Shown here: positions 36,777 to 48,478 of the stretch, in pieces
How positions within the stretch are numbered: position 1 is the first letter of the stretch
Layout of the letters: every line of letters begins with the position of its first letter
Assembly (NCBI RefSeq): GCF_018812025.1
Contig: NC_063063.1
Coordinates: 2,949,672 to 3,013,671, forward strand
Direction: 5' to 3'
Source of the DNA: Megalobrama amblycephala
Lineage: Eukaryota > Chordata > Actinopteri > Cypriniformes > Xenocyprididae
Length of the DNA stretch: 64,000 nucleotides
Translations under genes and position numbers: made by a program
Notes under the pieces: generated by a model
What the model was told of the DNA's origin: nothing
Database searches by the model: none
What the model saw: the letters and a program-made list of their open reading frames with translations, nothing else

Positions 36777-38310
36777 GGCCGGACATCACTTTTGGCCACT
36801 GCTGCTACTAAACAGCCTGCTGTATAATGCATTTGATGCACTGATACTGATCGTCACTGGATCTTCATGTCGTACAGGAGCTGTAAACAGTTTTGAGGGA
36901 ATAAAATGTCTTATCTGACAGATATCACAGACACATCTGTTCTTAAAATGATGCTTGGATCTGGGACAGTCTTAGGCTCCCTAAGCCAAGGGTTTACCAG
37001 AGAAATTTGTCCGTTATAGCATTCCTATTCAGTTCAATTGCAGGAAGTACATGATCTGAAATCTGCCATCTTTGCTTATGGGCACTTAGATCTCCTGCAT
37101 TTTTTTTTTTTAACCAATGCAATTTGTAAATTGTAAATGCATTTGATTTGTTTACGCTCACTGCTGTTTTTCATTGAAATGCATTTAATATTCAATATAT
37201 TAGAAAGACCTGACTGGCAAGAGAATCACTAAACCGAATATCTGTGTGAAAGCAATATATTTAGTTTTTGGTATACTGTAAAAAAAAATGTTTTATGGTT
37301 TATCACCACAACATTTTTTCTTTTGATAAATCAACTTCAATAATTAATGTGGTTCAGATAACAATATTTTGAGTTTCTTTTGATTAAACCAATCGCCCTT
37401 ATTGTATTAACTAAAATTTTTAATTTCAATGAGCTTAATTTAAAGGCAACCAGGTAACTTACTTTTTTAAGTTAAACCAATAATTCTTTTGTGTAGTAAA
37501 TACTATAGATTTTCATATAATAAAAAGAGGATATTCCTACAATAGATTCAATTTTAATATCTTTGTTGCTTCTTATGTTGCTGTTTTTTTTTAAACCATA
37601 ATTTAACTGGATATGTTTTAGTGTCTTTATACTGATATTGATTATATATTTTTGAGCCTGAGATCTTCTGCTCTGATATTCGTAATAGTTAGTTTGTAGC
37701 TTGACTGTAGTTGAACCACTTCATGAATCATGAGTAGCTTACAGTTTGACAAACTGCTTTCATTACTCACCCTCTGCGTTGCTAAATAAGATGAATAATC
37801 AGTCTGTATATCTTCAGGTGCTTGGTCTGAGCCGAGTGTTCATCATTCGCTCTTTCTGTCTTCTTCCTCTGTTTATCTTACTAATTTCACTTGTTCCATC
37901 GCTCTTATCTATAAACGTTGAATTACACTCTATATAATTGTTTCTTCTTCTCTTCATCTCAGTTGTATTTATCTCCATTTACTTTGATTAACTTCACATT
38001 ATCCTTCCATTCATCTATCTGCATTCTTGCCACATCCCTTTTCCCCTCCATTTATATTCTTGTCATGTTTTATTGGAGGTTTTGGTAAATAAGTCTCATC
38101 CATCACTCTTGGTTAGTGTGGCACGGAGCAGTGTCTGCCTCCATCACATTAAGATTCCTGATATGCACATCCTCATCTGTCTCACCTCTGAAACCCTCAC
38201 GCAACCATTCAGTTTTGAGTGAGTCTCTCAGACGCAGTGTTTGGAGGGTTTGAGCATCATTTTCTTATAGCTGTCTGTATTTATGCAATATCAAAGCAAG
38301 GTTAGGCTAC
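36777..38310. other. Mostly unique intron
   Basis: Apart from the MITE at 37273-37500 no repeat or gene was recognised. The ORF at 37746-37937 has no known domain. Confidence 0.4.
37273..37500. mobile_element. Second copy of the short CACTGTAAAA MITE
   Basis: It begins TACTGTAAAAAAAAATG and shares ACAACATTTTTTCTTTTGAT, AATTAATGTGGTTCAGAT, TTTTGATTAAACCAATCGCC and GCAACCAGGTAACTTA with the copy at 55735-55970. The two copies differ by scattered substitutions and small indels, indicating an old, inactive family. Confidence 0.6.
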
Positions 38311-38646
38311 ATTTCCAACTATAGTGGGCTTCAAAGTTTTTAGCATTTTATATTTATGCATTTGGCTGATGCTTTTATCCAAAGTGATTTACATTCCATT
38401 CGAGGCTTGAGTGCATCTTTTTTCAGTGCATGTATTTTGTTTTGTGTTGTTTTGGAGAGAGAGTGTGTGGTTGAAATCACTCACAGCATCTTTAAACCGC
38501 TGATTTACATTGAATCAAACATTGCATAAATACTTTGAGGAAAGCTTTAAGAGTTTGAACATAATTTTCTAATAGCCGTGCTGTCTGGATTTATGCAATA
38601 TCAAAGAAAATTGGTCTTCAAAATTTTTAGCGTTTTACATTCATGC

Positions 38647-38896
38647 TAGGGCTGCACGATTAATCGCATGCTTTTGTCATGCGTGTCTCGTCAGTAAAGC
38701 CGGTTCTGTGATTAACGGTAAATGTCCATCACCTGCTTTCAAATGGAGTGGCACTTAATATACAGAGCCGTAGTTCGCGGACAAGCTACGCAATATCGCA
38801 TTCGTAATCGAAAGCGATTCATCTGCGATTATGAACACGATATTGCGTAGCTTGTCCACGAACTACGGCTCTCGTGCAATTAATCGTGCAGCCCTA
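38647..38896. mobile_element. hAT-type MITE with 8-base target duplication
   Basis: The element starts TAGGGCTGCACGATTAATCG and ends with the inverse CGATTAATTGCACGAGAG-side arm and CGTGCAGCCCTA. It is flanked by identical ATTCATGC at 38639-38646 and 38897-38904, the 8-base duplication typical of hAT elements. Inside, AGCCGTAGTTCGCGGACAAG pairs with CTTGTCCACGAACTACGGCT. Confidence 0.88.
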
Positions 38897-39383
38897 ATTC
38901 ATGCATATGGCAAATGCTTTTATCCAAAGTGACTTACATTGCATCCAAGGTTTTTTCAATGCAGGCATTTTGTTTGGTTTTTAAGAGAGGACATGTGTTT
39001 GAATATTGCAAAAATTCCAAAATTTGGCCAACATTTCTAACTATAGTGGTCTTCAAAGTTTTTAGCATTACAAATTTGGCGGATGCTTTTATCCAAAGTG
39101 CTTTACATTGCATTCAAGACTTGCATTTTTTCAGTGCATGTATTTTTGCTTTGTTTTGTGTTTTGGAGAGATGGTACTATATGTGGTTGAAATCACTCAC
39201 AGTATCTTTAAATCGCTGTTTTACATGAAAATGCTGCACTTTGAAATCAAACATTGCATAAATACTTTGAGGAATGCTTTGAGGGTTTGAACATCATTTT
39301 CAAATAGCTGTGCTGTCTGTATTTATGCACTATCAAAGAAAAGTGGTCTTCAGAAATGTTTGCATTTTACATTCATGCATATG

Positions 39384-39538
39384 CACTCTAAAAAATGCTG
39401 GGTTGTTTCAACCCAAGTTTGGGTAAAAAATGGACAAACCCAACCATTGCAAACCCAATGCATTTTTTAACCCAACGGTTGGGTTTGTCCATATTTGACC
39501 CAAATTTGGGTTGAAACAACCCAGCATTTTTTAGAGTG
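39384..39538. mobile_element. Short CACTCTAAAAAATG MITE, near-perfect palindrome
   Basis: A 155-base element: CACTCTAAAAAATGCTGGGTTG at the left is exactly mirrored at the right end, and the arms pair almost base for base around the centre AACCCAATGCATTTTTTAACCC. It splits one unit of the SINE-tail array between CATATG and GGCGAATGC. Confidence 0.82.
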
Positions 39539-39917
39539 TGGCGAATGCTTTTATCCAAAGTGACTTACATTGCATTCAAGGTTTGCGATTTTCAAAATGC
39601 AGGCATTTTTAAAGACGGCATGTGGCTGAATTTTGCAAAAATTCCAAAATTTGGCCAAAATTTCTAACTATAGTGGTCTTCAAAGTTTTAGCATTTAACA
39701 TTTGGCACATGCTTTTATCCAAGGTGTCTTACAATTTTGTTTGGTTTTGAAGAGAGGGCATTGCAAACAGCTGAAATCACTGTTTTACATTATAATTCTG
39801 AAAGTTGAAATCAAACATTGCATAGGAAAAACTTTGAGTGTTTTGAGGGTTTGCTGTCTGTATTTATGAAAGAAAAGTTGGCCAGAATTACTATAGTGGT
39901 CTTCAGAGTTTTTAGCA

Positions 39918-40056
39918 TTTCACATTTGGCAGATGTTTTTTTTCAAAGTGACTTACATTGTATTCAAGGTTGACTTTGTTTCAATACATGCACTCCCTGG
40001 GAATCAAACCAATGACCTTGGCATTGTCAGAACCATTCTACTGTTTGAGCTACATT
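39918..40056 (-). mobile_element. tRNA-derived SINE, minus orientation
   Basis: On the minus strand the head reads TGTAGCTCAAACAGTAGAATGG, then GCCAAGGTCATTGGTTTGATTCCC. These correspond to diverged A-box and B-box (GGTTTGATTCC) promoter elements of a tRNA, followed by AGGGAGTGCATG and a tail ending GTAAGTCACTTTG. The whole layout matches a tRNA-headed fish SINE. RNA polymerase III elements of this sort move with the help of a LINE. It is diverged and not a functional tRNA gene. Confidence 0.75.
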
Positions 40057-40065
40057 TTAGTTTCC

Positions 40066-41269
40066 TATCATTTCCAATTCTGTCTTATAAAAGTAAAAAT
40101 GTAAGTAGTAAATATTGCTTTAACTTTGGCTGGAATGAGTGGAATGGAATCAGAAATAGTTTCTGTACAAAGAAATCAATAAAATTCTTTCATGCACCTG
40201 TGAAGTGCACTTTGAAACTCTGTGTACAGCAGAGCTTGTAAAGCATCACGAGTGTTTTGTGAGTCGTTGCTGCAGTGCTTGTTGAATCTGTTCTTCAGCA
40301 GTTTGACTTGGCTGTGCTGCTTTGGCACTATTGTGTGAACAGGACTGTGAGCAAACAATGCATCACTCTTACTGAGCAGCTGAAAACAGAAGAACATTCG
40401 TGACTCAACCTTCAGTGTTTTTGTCACATCAGGTAAACTTATGGCAACCACATAATACACTTTCTTTTGTAATGAACATTCAGAATAACTTTGATGTAAA
40501 TGATAACTAGCTGATTCTCTTCAAGTTTTTGAGAAGACTGAGACTTTAGTTACTGTGGCTCTGTCAGACTGTGCTTGTTCTGCCATGCATTTATTTACCA
40601 CTACATAATTATAGTTGCAAAAAAAATATTATACAACTATATTAACTAAAACATGAAATGTAATTTAAAACTCTCAACAGAAATGAGATTAGATCATTTG
40701 AGACTTCTATTCTCCTGAGATAAAGATAATATAGTTGATTATATAGCATTGGCTGAAATTTAGTGTTTATTCACAATGTTTTTTTGTTTTTTTAACAGAA
40801 CATATATGATTTTAAATTGTGTCTTTGTTGCTGTTTCTGCCACAGGACACAACTCATATTATATTTCCTGATAAAATTTTATAGAAGGTTTATTTATCCA
40901 GGGTTTTGAAGGCTTGACCACTTGTCCAATTGTGTCTCCTGTGAGAAACTGCAGATGAGTTTTCAAGTTATCACCAAAGTTGTGAAGGGAAATCATTTAA
41001 TATGATATTGAAACTGTTACTTTTGTTTTTAAATATGACTTTGAAGAAGTGCAACTTGAAGTCAGTAAGTAAATATTATAGAATATTGCACATTACTTTA
41101 CATTTACTTTCACATTCATTATGAACATGTTCCACTAACACTCGTCTTAATTTTAAATTATATCATTTTTTTGTCATTTATGTAACTGGTCTGTTGTTTG
41201 CTTTGTGTTTTGTCTGCGTTGTTAAAAACGGGACAGCAATCGGCAGTTTCACTGATCTTTTACTCATCT
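40066..41269. other. Intron, no gene seen
   Basis: AT-rich sequence without recognised repeats. A 94-codon minus-strand ORF (40176-40460) and its overlapping plus-strand partner have no known domain. Confidence 0.4.
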
Positions 41270-41646
41270 GATATAAAACAAATAACTCAACCATTGTTTA
41301 AAAATTACTGTATTACTCACTTAAAATGAACCCAAAATATGTTGGAAAATATATATTTTTTAAATGTATGTTTATAAAATTAACATTAATAAGTTTAATG
41401 AATAATAATTAAACAATAAACATGTATTAAATTGCTTATTAATAAATGTTCACCTTTTGATTATTATTGTTGCCTCTAGTAATTATGTGCCATATTTTTG
41501 GGTTCATTTTAAGCCAGACATATAGTCATTTTTAAACAATAGTTGGGTTAAATAAAACTACCCAACAGGTTGGGAAAACATATGTTGGGTTTGTCTATTT
41601 TCAACCCAATTTGGGTTGTTTTTAACCCAGCATTTTTTTTAGAGTG
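41270..41646. mobile_element. CACTCTAAAAAATG MITE, left end missing
   Basis: The right end TTTTTAACCCAGCATTTTTTTTAGAGTG is intact and the interior AATTGCTTATTAATAAATGTTCACC matches the copies at 32778 and 36285. The left end is truncated or too diverged to place. Confidence 0.65.
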
Positions 41647-42458
41647 TACATTTTAAACAATTTAACAATTTTATTATCTTTTAATATCTAATGCAATGTC
41701 AATCAAGTGGGAATTTTGCAACAGACAGGATTCATTTACATCGTTTTCTAGGTTCTGCCAACTGTGTCAGGCTGTTGTGAAACTCTGAAAGCGCTTTAAT
41801 GTGGTGAAGGCCATTAAATGACTGGTTTATCAGTCACACGTGATCCAACAGGAGAGTTTTTGACCGTCACGCTACAAACACAGATGCTGCGGTCACCTCT
41901 AAGCAAAAGAAAATCTCTGATAAAGAACTGAACTGTATTGTTACTTCACACATTCTTCTGGTAGTGATTTCATTTCAATTTTCATTTCAAACACTTTATT
42001 TGTCCCTGTAGGGCAATTCACAAGGTCACGTAGAGTAACAAACAATATGTGTCAAAAACACCACACATTAAATCATAAACAACACAATGTGCACAATATA
42101 CATATATTCTGCAACAAGTGAATATCTTAAAAGCAATGCACTGATAATAAAAATCTTGCTGATTCTGATGAGCTGTCAATTATTTTCATGGCCGATAGCT
42201 GATATATGGCAGATATTATAATGCAAAACTGTTTTGTCTGCATTTTATTAGAAGTAAGAATAAATATTAATTAACTAAAATCAGTCTTTTTTTTTTAAAT
42301 GCATGAATTTAGGCATCACAACATTATAATGTACAGTATTAAAAATAAATTTTCTGATTAAAGATTACAGTAAAGATTACTGTTAGGGAAACAAAGGGAA
42401 TCTAAATCTTGGGTTATTTTTTCTGCCCAAGTCCTGGGTTGAGCCTTTTTTTATTTTA

Positions 42459-42465
<7 letters not shown>

Positions 42466-42499
<34 letters not shown>
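42466..42499. repeat. (TTA)n microsatellite
   Basis: About 11 ATT/TTA units flanked by T-rich sequence; it creates the poly-Asn ORF on the minus strand. Confidence 0.88.
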
Positions 42500-42664
42500 T
42501 TTTTTTTTATTTTTTTTTTTGTCTTCCAGTGTTTGGGTAGTTTTTGCAATATATATTAAAAACAAAAATAAAGGAATTATCATGCAAACCAGTGGTTGTG
42601 TGGAGTATTTAAAAAAAGTTTAGAGGATTTAAGTTCATCTGTAAACATGAATTCATATATGAAG

Positions 42665-42668
42665 CAAA

Positions 42669-42703
<35 letters not shown>
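42665..42703. repeat. (AAAT)n microsatellite
   Basis: About ten AAAT units. Confidence 0.9.
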
Positions 42704-42719
42704 GCAAGCTAATAATTAT

Positions 42720-42860
42720 AGTAAAAATGAATCATCTCATTATGCTGGGTTAAGTAAACAGCCCAATATACTGGGTAAAATTAACCCAACATGTGTTCTG
42801 TCCTATATTTACCCAGCCCTTGGGTTGAAAACTAATATTGGCCAATAATCAATAACCCAG
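42720..42860. repeat. Degraded GGGTTA/TAACCC palindromic fragment
   Basis: CTGGGTTAAGTAAACAGCCC, ACTGGGTAAAATTAACCC and TTACCCAGCCCTTGGGTTG resemble pieces of the CACTCTAAAAAATG MITE family without its ends. A similar remnant is at 42405-42545. Confidence 0.4.
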
Positions 42861-43420
42861 TTAACAAAAATATGTTCTGAGAATGTTTTGCTAACATTCC
42901 TGTTAAGTTATGAAAATGTTAGGAAACATTCCAAGCGTTAAAGGAAACATTCCATTTTGCAAACATTATTGGATTGTTACTTTTGAATGTTCTCTGAACA
43001 TTCTGAAACAAGTAACATTTAAAAGTGTTAGACGAAGGTCTGTGTTGCAGAAAAAAGCATTCCATGAATGATGTTTAAATAATGTCAACATTCTGAGAAC
43101 ATTATTAAAGCCACAAACCACAAAATTAAAAAATACATTCACATTTCTGTATTTGTTGACACTTTTATCCAAAGAGACTTGTATTCAAGGTGCATAATCA
43201 TGTAATCAAAAATCTTTTGAACTATTTTGAATGTAAAAACCTAAAAATAATGTGTTTTAACTATGAAAACAAAACAGACCCTGTAAAGTTTGTGTGATAT
43301 GACATTGACCAGAAGGCTCTTGAAATGTGCCGTGCCCCTTTTAGACAGAATAACACAAATCAAACATTCAAGACAGTCTTCCTGCATTCATTAATATATT
43401 TTTGGCCTAAATGAAAGAAA

Positions 43421-43930
43421 ATCAAGCGCATCTATGGACCGATGTTGATTGTACTTTAATAAAGCCTGGAAGCAGAACATGAAACAAACATAGTAGGGGG
43501 ATCAAACGCCTCTCTTTCGCTTGTTTCAGGCCCGGGGGGGAATAAATATGTGCACTGATATAGTACAAGCCTTTGCTAAATAGCACTGTTACGCTTTTTA
43601 AATGCAAATGAGGCTGAGTGAGTTTCAGAGACGTGGAGAGAGCGACCCATTTCCAGAGTCTGTGATGATGAGTCAGGGTAAGAGAGCGTGGGAGTGCGGA
43701 CTTATTTAGACCAAAGGGTCCGTTCTGCACAAGCAAAAGCGACGAGATCTGGGACAAACCGAACCAGAGGATCTGGCGGAATCACTTGACGAGATTTCAC
43801 CCAGACTTGGTCTTCTGCATGCATTGTCACAAACGCATGTGATTGAAAAACCCATGCTGTGATGAATCCGCCTGTGAACACTTGTTGCAGAGCTCGAAGA
43901 TGTGCATGTCCTCGCATTCATTTATTCAGT
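43421..43930. other. Unique GC-balanced intron block, possible regulatory element
   Basis: No repeat in the window matches this stretch. It holds an exact octamer motif ATGCAAAT (43602-43609), which POU proteins bind, and an exact AP-1 site TGAGTCA (43669-43675) within about 75 bases. Overlapping minus-strand ORFs in two frames argue against coding. Role is inferred only from texture and motifs. Confidence 0.35.
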
Positions 43931-44039
43931 AGACAGCCATGAAATAAGCTGATAATGAACAGTCTCTTCAGGCCTTTTAAGTTGATAAGAGACTTCAAAA
44001 CAGGTCCAAAACAACTCCACACATCGATATTATACACAA

Positions 44040-44264
44040 AATACTGTTTCATTAGTTAACTACATTCATTAACATAAACTTAACAATGAACAATACGTCT
44101 ACAGCATTTAATAATCTTAATGTTAAGGATAATTCATCAATAATAGTACATTTTATTCCACTATGAACTCAAATGAACAAACTGTGAACAATTTTATTAA
44201 TTAACATTAAGAAACAATAAATGCTGAAAAAATGCATTGCTTATTGTTAGTTAACATTAGCTAA
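44040..44264. repeat. GTTAACATTAGCTAATG-type dispersed repeat
   Basis: TTAGTTAACTACATTCATTAAC, TAAACTTAACAATGAACAATAC and TTAGTTAACATTAGCTAATGAATTAA are typical of a teleost repeat with many TTAACATTAG-like motifs. The limits are approximate. Confidence 0.5.
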
Positions 44265-44665
44265 TGAATTAAAGATGACCTGTTTTGCTCTATTTTTTTC
44301 AAGGTCTTGATTTTGTTAAAGTCTACTAGAACAGGTTTTCGTGTTTTAATGTTGATTTATTTTCCTCATATTCTCCATTGTTGCAGCACCTCTCTTCCCA
44401 GTCTGTCAGTAACGCTATGTTTAGTTCCTGTCTCTATGAAGCCCCTCCTTCTGAAAAGCACAATGTGCTCTGATTGGTCGACTGGAGCAGTGTGTTGTGA
44501 TTGGTCGAGCAATTCGAGCATGTTTGGGTTTTGTCCCGCCCCTTACCATAACTGCCAGTTTCCACACACTACTAACTAACTCAACCAGGCCCCGCCCCTT
44601 TATTCTGCGTATGAATTATTTAAATGAGGAAAAATGTGAAGAAAACTCAAGACTACAAAGGAGGC
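44265..44665 (+). mobile_element. GC-box-rich dispersed repeat, plus orientation
   Basis: This is the opposite-orientation copy of 1130-1495. Shared blocks include TTCCTGTCTCTATGAAGCCC, CACAATGTGCTCTGATTGGTC, GTGTTGTGATTGGTCGAG and CAACCAGGCCCCGCCCCTTT. It reaches ATGAATTATTTAAATGAGGA at its 3' side, which is also present near 1170 in inverted form. It is non-coding; the ORF across it is a shadow of the repeat. Confidence 0.65.
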
Positions 44666-45608
44666 ATTTCAGGGAGTTCAGAAACAGTGATGTAGAGAAT
44701 AACTTCCACTGGAGGGACTGTGTGCCTTTGCAGAGCTTATTATAATTCTCACGAAAACATAGATGAGGAGAATCCTAATTTTGAGACATCCTGCTCAGAA
44801 TGAAATTTTAGTGTTTTCTCTCCCGTTGTCTCTCAACCACAAGGAGGTACATTACCTTTCAAAAATGTATGGCAAATGTTGGCAAAAAAAAAAAAAAAAG
44901 GACCTGTTTGAGGTCCTGGTAAAAGGTGATCAGCTAGCATAATTTTACTAATCACATCAGCACATGGGAAAGTGCAAACAAGTTCTAGTCAGGAGGAAAA
45001 AGTGCTTCCAGTCATTGTGTTCTTACGTCTTCAATGGTTACCTCTAAAGAAAGACACATAGCCATCATCGCTTTGCAGCAATTTCTTTGCATGTGAGGCC
45101 ATTTTGATGCAAAGCATCTGAAAGAAAGGGTGATGGGGGGCGTTGTTTTATTTAGAGAGCTATTTGAGTAGTCAATGGAGAAACATAAAGTACCTGATAC
45201 ATAAACCTTTGAAAATAAAATCATATTCTGGAGGATTTTAATTGCTGGGGTCAAACTGACCCCACTGGCAAACCGGCATTACTGGATTTTGAGGGTAATA
45301 GGAGAGTTTTAACTAATGTTAACAAAAGTATTACCCAATTATCTTCTGATTTGCTGTCATGTCGTTTAGAAGTTTTTTGGTCATTGTGGACAGACAAATT
45401 GCTTGTTGCTGAAAACTTATTTCACAGTGTTACATAATCATAAGCATAAAAGAATATGTTTATGAAAGGGTGAAAAGGCAGTTAAAGTGAATATTGTAAG
45501 TGAAGTGTCTTGTAGAAATATGGATTTTGTATCCTGTCATGTTGCTTCATGTTGTTGCAAGACAGTCCATTTTTGTATTTGCTAAAGAAAACTAGTGCAT
45601 GTCTGTAT
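44666..45608. other. Intron, no gene seen
   Basis: It holds a 16-base A run at 44885 and otherwise unremarkable sequence. The 80-codon minus-strand ORF at 45012-45254 has no known domain. Confidence 0.4.
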
Positions 45609-45808
45609 TGAAGCTTGTTTCTGCCATAAAAAAGAAAAAAAGGTAACTGTGACTTTTTATCTCACAATTCTGACTTTTTTTTTCTCGCAATTGCGAGTTT
45701 ATAATGTGCTATTCTGACATTATATCTCAGAATTCTGACTATTTCGCACAATTGAGTTTATAACGTACAATTGTGAGTTTATATCTTACAATTCTGACGT
45801 TATAATTC
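45609..45808. mobile_element. AAGCTTGTTTC MITE, left-end fragment (copy 3)
   Basis: It begins GAAGCTTGTTTCTGCCATAA followed by the same TGACTTTTTATCTCACAATTCTGAC array as the two complete copies. It breaks off at about 45808, where a different repeat starts with GGTAACACTTTAGAATAATGG, so the right end is missing. Confidence 0.65.
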
Positions 45809-46232
45809 TTGGTAACACTTTAGAATAATGGTCCGCCATTAATAAGTAACTATGCAGGAAGTAATGCAGGACTAATGAGTAGAACTACATTAACACTTCA
45901 GCTACTTCTATTAACTAATATAGAAACAAGCTTAGCTAATCAGTAAGTAATATCAAATATAGGACTAAGATAGTTCCTTATTAGCTAATCAGTAATTAGA
46001 GAATGAGATTGGCATCATTAAGATCTAATGGGTAACTATGACAAATTATAAAGAATTACTAATTAATGACTAATCACAACATTAAAGTGTCTGAGATGTG
46101 AGCAATTGTCTTTTTTTACTCTTAACGTGGTCATGAAATGCATCATTATTCAAGTGTTACCTAGACACTATGCAGGAACTACTAGTGATCAGGACCATTA
46201 TTTTAAAGTGAAAGACATCTTTTTCACTTTAA

Positions 46233-48478
46233 AGGTGCCATCGAATGGAAAATTGAATTGATCTTGGCATAGTTAAATAACAAGAGTTCAGTACATGGAA
46301 AAGACAGTGAGTCTCAAACTCCATTGTTTCCTCCTTCTTATATAAATCTCATTTGTTTAAAAGACCTCCGAAGAACAGGCGAATCTCAATATAACACCGA
46401 CTGTTACGTAACAGTCGGGATCATTAATATGTACGCCCCCAATATTTGCATATGCCAGCCCATGTTCAAGGGATTACACAAGGGCAGCCAGTATTAACGT
46501 CTGGATCTGTGCACAGCTGAATCATCAGACTAGGTAAGCAAGCAAGAACAATAGCGAAAAATGGCAGATGGAGCAATAATAACTGACATGATCCATGATA
46601 ACATGATATTTTTTGTGATATTTGTAAACTGTCTTTCTAAATGTTTCGTTAGCATGTTGCTAATGTACTGTTAAATGTGGTTAAAGTTACCATCGTTTCT
46701 TACTGTATTCACGGAGACGAAAGCCGTCGCTATTTTCATTTTTAAACATTTGCAGTCTGTATAATTCATAAACACAACTTCATTCTTTATAAATCTCTCT
46801 AACAGTGTAGCATTAGCCCGTTAGCCACGGAGCACCATCAAACCATAGACTGTAAAAAAATATGGACATAGTGTCCGTGACGTCACCCATAGAGTTCTGA
46901 ACAGCAGTTTTGACGCGTAAATGAGGCCGCGGCCATCTTAGCTGCGCGTCACCGCACGTCACTCCCGGATAACTGAAAATGGGCAAAGAGGTGGAACGTA
47001 GATGGAGCCCATGTGACTTGTTGCTGAAATCACGCCCGCCTAGCATATCTATCTTAGATACTATCTAAAATATTAATAAAGATAACAATATCATTAGAAA
47101 GTACTAAAGGTTTACTGTCAATCTAGTTTTTTAAGATAACGTTATAGATGCTCTAACACCAGTAGGCTAATTAATTTGTGTGGGGTGTGCAAATAACACA
47201 AAAAAATCAACTGGGACTTCATACCTTTAATGAAAAAGAGATCGCGAGATGAATCCAATCCGTTGCACTTGGGTAAAATGTCCATTTCAAAACATAAAAA
47301 AAAATACTTTTTGTTCATGAAAGCGTTAAATCCATGAAATCTTTATCCATCGTTTGCATCTTCGGAATGATCTGCTCTCCATCATCGTTCTTCAAGAAAG
47401 GATGCAATCTGAGCAGCGTTTGTAATGTAAAACTCTATACGTACATATATAGGTACCAGATATCTGTATAACTCTCAAATGTTCTCTCAAACTAATGAGC
47501 ACGTGTCCAAAGTATATTTTTTCAAAATAGTGCAGCAGTTTTAGTTATATCCAAGCAGTGCTGTCGGAGTTGTATATCGTCCTTGTATTGTCATTGTAGT
47601 AAATCTCAGGAACAAAACTTTTAGCCAATGCCACGACGATTCAACAACGTTTATCTTCCGCATGCGAGCACATGTACACAGACTGACATCTGTCTCGAGT
47701 ATGCAGCAAGCCATATATTGTATAAAATAATCCAGAAAAAAGGCACAATTACGGCTGAGATGCCAAATTCAGTGGCTGAAATTAGCTGAGGGTACATGAC
47801 GGCTCACAGACAGTAGCGCCACCTGTCACTCAAGTGACCACGCCCTTAATTATGCAGAACTTTAAGGCTTAATATAATTTAAACGGATGAGTTATAAAAA
47901 AATGTACCCCCCTCAGAGTTGTCATGAAGGGCAAAATTAGCAGTATAGACCAAAACACAATTTGAACCAGAGTGTAAACATGTTTTTTTCTGCTGTAAAC
48001 TTGGCTGTTTTAACATTATGGTCAATGAGATTCTGCTCCCTTTTGCAGCCTGTCCCTAGCGGCCAGTCGATGAATCGCAGTTTAAGTTACTTCCGTATTG
48101 GCTTCACGAGAAACTGGGGGAGGTTGCCGCTTGCATCAAACTCATTCAGAATCAAATGTAAACATCCAAATAAATACTTTACTCACATGATCCCATGCAT
48201 GCAGTATGCATGATGAACATTTGGTAAAGATCCATTTGAGGGTTATATTAGCTGTGTGAACTTTGTAAATGCACTGTATTATAGTCAAGAGCTCGGGGGG
48301 CGGGGAGCACGAGGATTTAAAGGGGCCGCGTGTTTAATCGGTGCATATTTAATGATGCTTCAAAATAGGCAGATAAAAAAAAACAATTTAAAAAAATCTA
48401 TGGGGTATTTTGAGCTGAAACTTCAGACACATTCAGAGACTTATATTACATCTTGTGAAAACTGGTTCTAAGGCACCT
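46233..48478. mobile_element. TTAA-flanked transposon, long copy with secondary insertion
   Basis: The ends are AGGTGCCATCGAATGG and (inverted) AGGTGCCTTAGAACC, with TTAA at 46229-46232 and 48479-48482. It shares long stretches with 10090-11057 in the opposite orientation, including ACTGTTACGTAACAGTCGGG and ATGGCAGATGGAGCAATAATAACTGACATGA (split in both). The centre from about 46842 carries another fish repeat starting CATAGACTGTAAAAAAATATGG, which the shorter copy lacks. Non-coding. Confidence 0.75.
46842..48150. mobile_element. CATAGACTGTAAAAAAATATGGACAT repeat inside the TTAA element
   Basis: It opens with CATAGACTGTAAAAAAATATGG followed by ACATAGTGTCCGTGACGTCACCC, a block common in teleost genomes. 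Its likely far side is near CTAGCGGCCAGTCGATGAATC at 48056-48077. The boundaries are approximate because no clear target duplication was found. The short ORF across it is not conserved coding sequence. Confidence 0.45.

Larger units (their letters stand above)
38310..39960. repeat. Tandem array built on a SINE tail
   Basis: The motif GATGCTTTTATCCAAAGTGA-TTACATT occurs at about 38365, 38915, 39080, 39545, 39710 and 39930. Between copies, blocks such as GGTCTTCAAAGTTTTTAGCATTT, CACTCACAGTATCTTTAAA and GTGCTGTCTGTATTTATGCA recur in the same order. The units are therefore tandem duplications of a segment that includes the tail of the SINE at 39918-40056. MITEs have inserted at 38647-38896 and 39384-39538. 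Confidence 0.75.
41647..43420. other. Intron with AT-rich microsatellites
   Basis: It contains (TTA)n at 42466-42499 embedded in T runs, (AAAT)n at 42665-42703 and a fragment TTTATTTGTCCCTGTAGGGC at about 41997. A block at 43145-43195 (ACTTTTATCCAAAGAGACTTG) is a stray SINE tail. No gene was seen. Confidence 0.45.

Noticed and set aside
39980..40056. Possible tRNA gene on the minus strand
   Set aside because: The A- and B-box-like text is diverged, no cloverleaf can be drawn, and the SINE body follows it.
43660..43730. Possible box C/D snoRNA (TGATGA at 43663)
   Set aside because: No D box at proper distance and no terminal stem.
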